From NCBI GenBank assembly GCA_041595355.1, contig JBFHKO010000066.1, forward strand, positions 1 to 12,065: a DNA stretch of 12,065 nucleotides, given 5' to 3'. How positions within the stretch are numbered: position 1 is the first letter of the stretch; every line of letters starts with the position of its first letter. The notes beneath the pieces were generated by a model that saw only the letters and a program-made list of their open reading frames with translations, ran no database searches and had not been told where the DNA came from. Positions 6,908-12,065 of the stretch are shown here, piece by piece. The position numbers and the translations under genes are program-made. This DNA is from JBFHKO01 sp041595355. GTDB taxonomy: Bacteria; Pseudomonadota; Gammaproteobacteria; Enterobacterales; Aeromonadaceae.

Positions 6908-7183
6908 TCAATCTCGCTCCCTGATGAACAGATAGACATTCATGGCCCCCAGCACCACCCCCAGCAGGATAAGCCCCAGGGTCCAGCGCACCGAGTAGCC
7001 GTCACTCAGGCTGTCCAGCCAGTGCCCGAGATAGGCTCCAGCCAGGACCGGCAGTACCAGCAACAGTCCCAGGGTGCCGACAAACAGGGTTTGGGCGATC
7101 AGGGTCCCCTGCTCGTCGCGGGCCTTGCGCAGGCGTTTGGCCTGGGTCTCGACCCGCTTCTTCAGTTGCTGGTACTCATTCAT
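6908..7183 (-). CDS. atpQ: AtpQ, AtpI-like two-helix membrane protein of the N-ATPase operon
   Basis: A 91-residue protein with a basic, charged N-terminal helix (about 1-25), then two membrane helices: the first ends in 'LAGAYLGHWLDSL' and the second runs 'WTLGLILLGVVLGAMNVYLF'. This G-Y-L-G-x-x-L-D plus G..LG...N pattern is that of the AtpI / 'ATPase gene 1' family (PF09527). In N-ATPase operons this gene sits between epsilon and a and is called atpQ; AtpI-type proteins are linked to c-ring assembly and possibly Mg2+/Ca2+ uptake. The start is uncertain: ATG at 7183 is used here, but GGAGG at 7196-7200 lies 12 nt from it and only 6 nt from an in-frame TTG at 7189, which would add two residues. 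Either start overlaps atpC. In known operons atpR follows; here atpB follows directly. Confidence 0.88.
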   Translation of the reverse strand: MNEYQQLKKRVETQAKRLRKARDEQGTLIAQTLFVGTLGLLLVLPVLAGAYLGHWLDSLSDGYSVRWTLGLILLGVVLGAMNVYLFIRERD

Positions 7184-7589
7184 GTGCAAGCGGCCCCTCC
7201 CGGCCCAGTTCCCAGATGCGCCGCAGCACGTCTTCCTCCAGGCGGTGCAGCTTGTGCTTCATGTCGGCCAGCTGCTGTTCCTCTTCCAAAAGGGTGTCGT
7301 GCAGCACGCTACTCATCTGTTCGTAGTCGGCACTGACAACGTAGCGGCGGGTCGACAGGCGCAGCTGGTTGTCCTTGAAGTATAGGATGGCGCCCGGCAT
7401 CGCCAGGTACTGCCAGCCGCCCGTTTCACACTGAAAGCGGGCCAGGCCGAACACCAGGTGGGTCATGAAGGGGGCATGGCCGGCCAGCAGGCCGAAGGTG
7501 CCGGTTTCGTCCTCGCCGACGAAGATGCGCACCCCCTCCAGCCGCTGCCACTGCCGGGTATCGCGCAGCTGCAGGCTGAAATAGGTCAT
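7176..7589 (-). CDS. atpC: N-ATPase (alternative F1) epsilon subunit
   Basis: A 137-residue protein with the epsilon layout: an N-terminal beta-sandwich (about 1-85) with 'GTFGLLAGHAPFMTHLVFGLARF' around residues 30-52, which parallels GE.GILPGHAPLLT.L..G in standard epsilon, then a C-terminal helical pair rich in Glu, Gln, Leu and Lys (about 88-130). Epsilon joins gamma to the c-ring, and its helices can restrain ATP hydrolysis. The ATG at 7589 overlaps the atpD stop as ATGA, and GGAGG is placed 5 nt upstream. The frame stays open far upstream, through atpD, but that part is shadow and shows no similarity to this family. The last codons overlap the atpQ start. Being directly behind beta is a hallmark of this operon type, unlike the usual position at the operon end. 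Confidence 0.93.
   Translation of the reverse strand: MTYFSLQLRDTRQWQRLEGVRIFVGEDETGTFGLLAGHAPFMTHLVFGLARFQCETGGWQYLAMPGAILYFKDNQLRLSTRRYVVSADYEQMSSVLHDTLLEEEQQLADMKHKLHRLEEDVLRRIWELGREGPLAHE
7196..7200 (-). promoter_or_regulatory. Ribosome binding site for atpQ, start ambiguous
   Basis: GGAGG on the minus strand lies 6 nt before TTG 7189 and 12 nt before ATG 7183. By spacing it favours the TTG; by start codon preference the ATG is favoured. It lies within the coding end of atpC. Confidence 0.5.
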
Positions 7590-8983
7590 TTGACCTCCGG
7601 CATGGCGCCTTGCATGTAGCAGTGCTCCTCGGGCACGGCATCGAAACGCCCCTGCAGGAAGCCTTCGCAATCGTCCAGGGTCTGCTCGAGGGGCACCGAC
7701 ACGCCGGTCAGGCCGGTATGCCCGGCGGTGACGGAAAAGGGCTGGGTCAGATAGCGCTGCAGCTTGCGGGCGCGCATCACCGTCAGCCGATCCGGCTCCG
7801 AGAGCTCCTCGATGCCGAGCATGGTGATGATGTCCTCCAGCTCCTGATAGCGGGCCAGGGCCTCGCGCACCCCGCCGGCAATGGCATAGTGGCGATCGCC
7901 CAGGCTGTGCCTGTCCATCAGCTTGCTGTCGGAGCGCAGGGGGTCGACCGCCGGGTAGATGCCTTTGCTGGCCTGGCTGCGCGACAGTATCACCCGGGTA
8001 TCCAGGTGGGAGAGTATGGCGCCGACCGCCGGATCCGACATGTCGTCGGCCGGCACATAGACCGCCTGCACCGAGGTGATAGCCCCGGCGCGGGTGGAGA
8101 GGATGCGGTCCTCCAGCTCGGCGACCTCGGTGGTCAGGGTCGGCTGGTAGCCGACGGTGGCCGGCATGCGCCCCAGCAGGCTGGAGATCTCGCTGCCCGC
8201 CTGCACGAAGCGAAATACGTTGTCCATGACGAACAGCACCTCCTTGTGCAGGCTGTCGCGCAGGTATTCGGCATAGCTGAGGGCCGCCAGGCCGATGCGA
8301 AAGCGCACGCCGGGCGACTCGTCCATCTGGCCGAATACCATCAGGGTGTGCGGCATGACCCCGGCCTCGCGCATCTCGTGCCACAGCTCATGGGCTTCGC
8401 GGATGCGCTCGCCGACTCCGGCGAAGACCGAGACGCCCTGGTGCAGCTGGACCACGGCGTGCATGAACTCCATCACCAGCACTGTTTTGCCCACGCCGGC
8501 GCCACCGAACAGACCGGTCTTGCCGCCGCGCACGAAGGGGCAGAGCAGATCCACCACCTTGATGCCGGTTTCCAGTACCGTTTCGTTGCCGCGGGTCTCG
8601 TAGAGCGGCACCGGACTGCCGTGAATGGAGCGAAAAGCGTCGCTGATGAGCGGTGCCTCGCCATCCAGCGGCTCACCGAAGATGTTCAGCAGCCGTCCGA
8701 GGCAATCGGGAGCAACCGGTACCTGCAGCGGCGCGCCGGTATCGAACACCGGCATGCCGCGTTGCAGTCCGGTGGTATTGTGCAGGGTGATGGCGCGCAC
8801 GCAGCCCTCGTTGAGGTGCTGGTGCACCTCGAACAGGTAGCTGTCATGATCGAGCACGGCCATCAACGCCTGGTGCAGGGGGGGCAGGCGCCGGCAGGCG
8901 ATGACCACCACCGGGCCATGTACCTCGGCGATGTGGCCCAGGGGGTCGGGCGCCACTGTGGCTCGCGGGGGAGTATCGTTCAT
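7586..8983 (-). CDS. atpD: N-ATPase (alternative F1) beta subunit, catalytic
   Basis: This 465-residue protein carries the catalytic nucleotide sites of F1. Motifs are intact: Walker A 'GGAGVGKT' at residues 160-167 (Lys166, Thr167), the catalytic Glu192 and Arg193 in 'GVGERIREAHELWHEM', 'SPGVRFRIGLA' carrying the conserved Arg, 'VMDNVFRFVQAGSEISSLLG' at 252-271, 'VYVPADDMSDPA', and 'GIYPAVDPL' at 341-349. The DELSEED region is 'EELSEPD', and 'GERT' of standard beta is 'GERI'. Divergence from housekeeping beta, together with first place in the operon, marks an alternative F1. The ATG at 8983 has only a weak purine stretch (AGAAG) upstream. No convincing promoter was found in the short gap to glpD, so transcription may start inside glpD or come from glpK. 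A second, ordinary atp operon elsewhere in the genome is expected but not visible here. Confidence 0.96.
   Translation of the reverse strand: MNDTPPRATVAPDPLGHIAEVHGPVVVIACRRLPPLHQALMAVLDHDSYLFEVHQHLNEGCVRAITLHNTTGLQRGMPVFDTGAPLQVPVAPDCLGRLLNIFGEPLDGEAPLISDAFRSIHGSPVPLYETRGNETVLETGIKVVDLLCPFVRGGKTGLFGGAGVGKTVLVMEFMHAVVQLHQGVSVFAGVGERIREAHELWHEMREAGVMPHTLMVFGQMDESPGVRFRIGLAALSYAEYLRDSLHKEVLFVMDNVFRFVQAGSEISSLLGRMPATVGYQPTLTTEVAELEDRILSTRAGAITSVQAVYVPADDMSDPAVGAILSHLDTRVILSRSQASKGIYPAVDPLRSDSKLMDRHSLGDRHYAIAGGVREALARYQELEDIITMLGIEELSEPDRLTVMRARKLQRYLTQPFSVTAGHTGLTGVSVPLEQTLDDCEGFLQGRFDAVPEEHCYMQGAMPEVK
7594..7598 (-). promoter_or_regulatory. Strong ribosome binding site that fixes the atpC start
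   Basis: GGAGG on the minus strand, followed by TCAA and then the ATG at 7589. It selects this ATG over the many upstream in-frame codons of a much longer open frame, and lies in the last codons of atpD. Confidence 0.7.
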
Positions 8984-8997
8984 CTTCTGGCATCACT

Positions 8998-9044
8998 CGC
9001 TTGGCAAGGGGGACCCGGCTCGCAGGACCTGCATTGCCTAAGCG
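8998..9044 (-). repeat. Inverted repeat spanning the glpD stop and glpD-atpD gap
   Basis: On the minus strand CGCTTAGGCAA (9034-9044, including the TAG of glpD) pairs with TTGCCAAGCG (8998-9007) as 10 bp with one bulged A. The intervening 26 nt contain a second small hairpin (GCAG-loop-CTGC). There is no T-tract after it, so it is not a standard terminator. It could protect the 3' end of glp mRNA or partly attenuate read-through into atpD. Confidence 0.5.
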
Positions 9045-10540
9045 TAGTCCGGCGGGGCGGCCGGTGTTGGTCGCCTATCCAGGTAGCTTTGCAGTCGGGC
9101 CTGCTCGGCACAGCCCAGTTGCAGCCCCAGCTTGCTGCGCCGCCAGAGGATGTCCTCCAGGCTTCGGGCCCACTCCTGCTCAATCAGGTAGTCGACCTCG
9201 GCAGCGGTGAGTCCGGCACCAAAGTCTTCGCCCGGATCATTTCGCAGCCACAGGCGGGCGCGGCTGCCGTAGGCTTCGGCGATGCGCCGGGCATTGGGCG
9301 CATCCAGCCAGTCGAAGGCCTGCCGGTACTCCTCGGCCAGTTCGGCGACCGAACCGGAAAAATCGCCGCCCGGCAGGGGGAGCGTGGCCGTCCAGTCGCC
9401 ACCGGCCAGGGGGAAGAAGGGCCGCAGTTGCCGGAAGGCCGCCTCGGCCAGGGTACGGTAGGTGGTCAGCTTGCCGCCGAACACCGACAGCAGCGGCGGC
9501 TGCCCGGGCGCTGCATCCAGTACCAGCCGATAGTCACGGGTGACGGATTGGGGGGCGCCCGAGCCGTCATCCACCAGCGGCCGCACGCCGGCATAGCTCC
9601 AGATCACATCGGCCGGACCAATCTGGCGCACGAAGTAGCCATTGACGGCATCGCACAGGTAGCGGATCTCCGGATCGCTGATGGTCAATTGGCGCGCATC
9701 GCCCTGATAGTCGACATCGGTGGTGCCGATCAGCGAGTAGGTCTGCAGGTAGGGGATGACGAACACCACGCGCCCGTCCCGGTGCTGTAGCAGGTAAGCC
9801 TCGGCGCCGTCATGCACGCGGGGCACCACCAGATGGCTGCCCTTGCTGAGGCGAAGCCGGCCGGAGGCCGGCAGGGCGAGCTGCCGGTCCAGAAAGCGGG
9901 TCACCCAGGGGCCGCTGGCATTCACCAGTGCCTGGCAGGTGACGGCAAAGCGTCGTCCACCCGGCGGCTCGGTTAATTCCAGGTGCCAGTGGTCGCCCAT
10001 GCGACGGGCCCGTGTGCAGGCGGTGCGGGGGTGGATCTCTGCGCCCTGTTCCCGGGCGCGCAGGGCATTGAGCAGCACCAGCCGGGCGTCATCCACCCAG
10101 GCGTCCGAATACTCGAATCCCCGCTGGATATCGGGCTGCAGGCCATCTGTCGCACCGAAGCGCAGGCTTCGGCTGGCGGGCAGGCTGACGCGCAGGGCCA
10201 GGTGATCGTAGAGCCACAGCCCTGCGCGGATCAGCCAGGCCGGGCGCAGGTGCGGGCGATGAGGCAGGCGAAAGCGCAGCGGCCGGGTCAAATGGGGGGC
10301 GATGCGCAGCATCACTTCCCGCTCGGCCAGCGCCTCGTGCACCAGCCGGAACTCATAGTGTTCCAGGTAGCGCAGGCCGCCGTGCAGCAGTTTGCTGGAG
10401 GCCGAAGAGGTGGCGCAGGCGAGATCGCCGGCCTCGAACAGGGCGACCTTGAGACCGCGGCCGGCGCAGTCGGCGGCAATGCCGGCGCCATTGATGCCGC
10501 CGCCAATCACCACCAGCTCGAAGTGCGGAACCGCTGTCAT
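9038..10540 (-). CDS. glpD: Aerobic glycerol-3-phosphate dehydrogenase (GlpD)
   Basis: A 500-residue FAD enzyme (EC 1.1.5.3) that oxidises sn-glycerol-3-phosphate to dihydroxyacetone phosphate and passes electrons to the quinone pool at the inner membrane face. The N-terminus has the FAD-binding 'VIGGGINGAGIA' at residues 11-22 and the family signature 'SSKLLHGGLRYLE' at 48-60. 'IGTTDVDYQGD' lies near 271-281, Arg320 in 'YAGVRPLVDD' corresponds to the substrate-binding Arg317 of E. coli, and 'GGKLTTYR' is at 355-362. The C-terminal helical domain ends with 'EDILWRRSKLGLQL', typical of GlpD. Length matches E. coli GlpD (501). The ATG at 10540 has GGAG about 8 nt upstream. It follows glpK by 39 nt, so both are probably one transcript, and it precedes atpD by 54 nt. 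Confidence 0.97.
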   Translation of the reverse strand: MTAVPHFELVVIGGGINGAGIAADCAGRGLKVALFEAGDLACATSSASSKLLHGGLRYLEHYEFRLVHEALAEREVMLRIAPHLTRPLRFRLPHRPHLRPAWLIRAGLWLYDHLALRVSLPASRSLRFGATDGLQPDIQRGFEYSDAWVDDARLVLLNALRAREQGAEIHPRTACTRARRMGDHWHLELTEPPGGRRFAVTCQALVNASGPWVTRFLDRQLALPASGRLRLSKGSHLVVPRVHDGAEAYLLQHRDGRVVFVIPYLQTYSLIGTTDVDYQGDARQLTISDPEIRYLCDAVNGYFVRQIGPADVIWSYAGVRPLVDDGSGAPQSVTRDYRLVLDAAPGQPPLLSVFGGKLTTYRTLAEAAFRQLRPFFPLAGGDWTATLPLPGGDFSGSVAELAEEYRQAFDWLDAPNARRIAEAYGSRARLWLRNDPGEDFGAGLTAAEVDYLIEQEWARSLEDILWRRSKLGLQLGCAEQARLQSYLDRRPTPAAPPDYA

Positions 10541-10562
10541 GGGCGTACTCCCGTGGCTTGCT

Positions 10563-10577
10563 GCCGCCAGAGGCGGC
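10563..10577 (-). repeat. Perfect hairpin in the glpK-glpD gap
   Basis: GCCGCC and GGCGGC form a 6-bp all-GC stem around a 3-nt loop, starting a few bases after the glpK TGA and ahead of the glpD ribosome binding site. There is no T-tract. It may stabilise the glpK mRNA or tune expression between the two genes. Confidence 0.45.
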
Positions 10578-10579
10578 GC

Positions 10580-12065
<1,486 letters not shown>

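Noticed and set aside
6251..7336. 361-codon open frame on the plus strand opposite atpB, atpQ and atpC
   Set aside because: Extremely Gln/His/Asp-rich, the usual antisense image of membrane-protein genes. The minus strand encodes clear ATPase subunits.
7590..8384. Upstream extension of the epsilon reading frame inside atpD
   Set aside because: The translation there is Arg/Gly-rich with no family match, whereas the epsilon domain begins exactly at ATG 7589 behind a strong ribosome binding site.
2864..8983. Recent mobile-element insertion carrying the ATPase operon
   Set aside because: N-ATPases are known to spread laterally, but no transposase, integrase, tRNA, direct repeats or obvious composition shift is visible at either edge.
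8984..9037. Promoter or rho-independent terminator between glpD and atpD
   Set aside because: No convincing -35/-10 pair and no T-tract after the hairpin; only an inverted repeat can be claimed.
7610..9790. 726-codon open frame on the plus strand, antisense to atpD and glpD
   Set aside because: It is rich in His, Gln, Gly and Ala, resembles no family known to me, has no ribosome binding site I can see, and is fully opposite two well-identified genes. In GC-rich DNA antisense frames often stay open.

Overview
The window is GC-rich, almost gap-free bacterial DNA with proteobacterial-type gene sets. The PspC, YcjX and YcjF proteins resemble their enterobacterial homologues closely. Together with GlpK and GlpD this suggests a gammaproteobacterium, perhaps marine or halophilic, where this type of second ATPase is often found. 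The genus cannot be told from the sequence.

Left block, plus strand, 1-2863: the end of pspC, then ycjX and ycjF. This is the envelope-stress (phage shock) neighbourhood: a membrane PspC, a P-loop YcjX and a membrane YcjF, tightly packed (11 bp gap, then an ATGA overlap).

Central block, minus strand, 8983 down to 2864: a complete eight-gene operon for an alternative F-type ATPase of the N-ATPase class. Its order is atpD (beta), atpC (epsilon), atpQ (AtpI-like), atpB (a), atpE (c), atpF (b with a fused delta-like domain), atpA (alpha), atpG (gamma). Three things identify the class: beta and epsilon come first, there is no separate delta gene, and b is long. The junctions overlap or are 3-24 nt apart, so the genes are probably co-translated. 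Three points depart from the usual N-ATPase pattern as I know it. There is no atpR between atpQ and atpB. The c subunit has Met where Gln or Glu normally helps hold the ion. The alpha subunit P-loop has Arg instead of the invariant Lys. The catalytic beta subunit and the arginines of alpha and a look intact, so the machine is probably assembled and active, most likely proton-coupled.

Right block, minus strand, 12065 down to 9038: glpK (5' end cut by the window edge) and glpD. They phosphorylate glycerol and oxidise glycerol-3-phosphate into the quinone pool. They lie upstream of the ATPase operon on the same strand, only 53 bp away, so read-through from glp into atp is possible.

No gene-free stretch reaches 300 bp; the longest gap is 53 bp (8985-9037, or 54 counting the base next to the atpD start). 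No tRNA, rRNA, CRISPR, transposase or attachment site was seen. Short inverted repeats lie at the glpK-glpD, glpD-atpD and ycjF-atpG junctions, and one lies inside atpG next to a T8 run.
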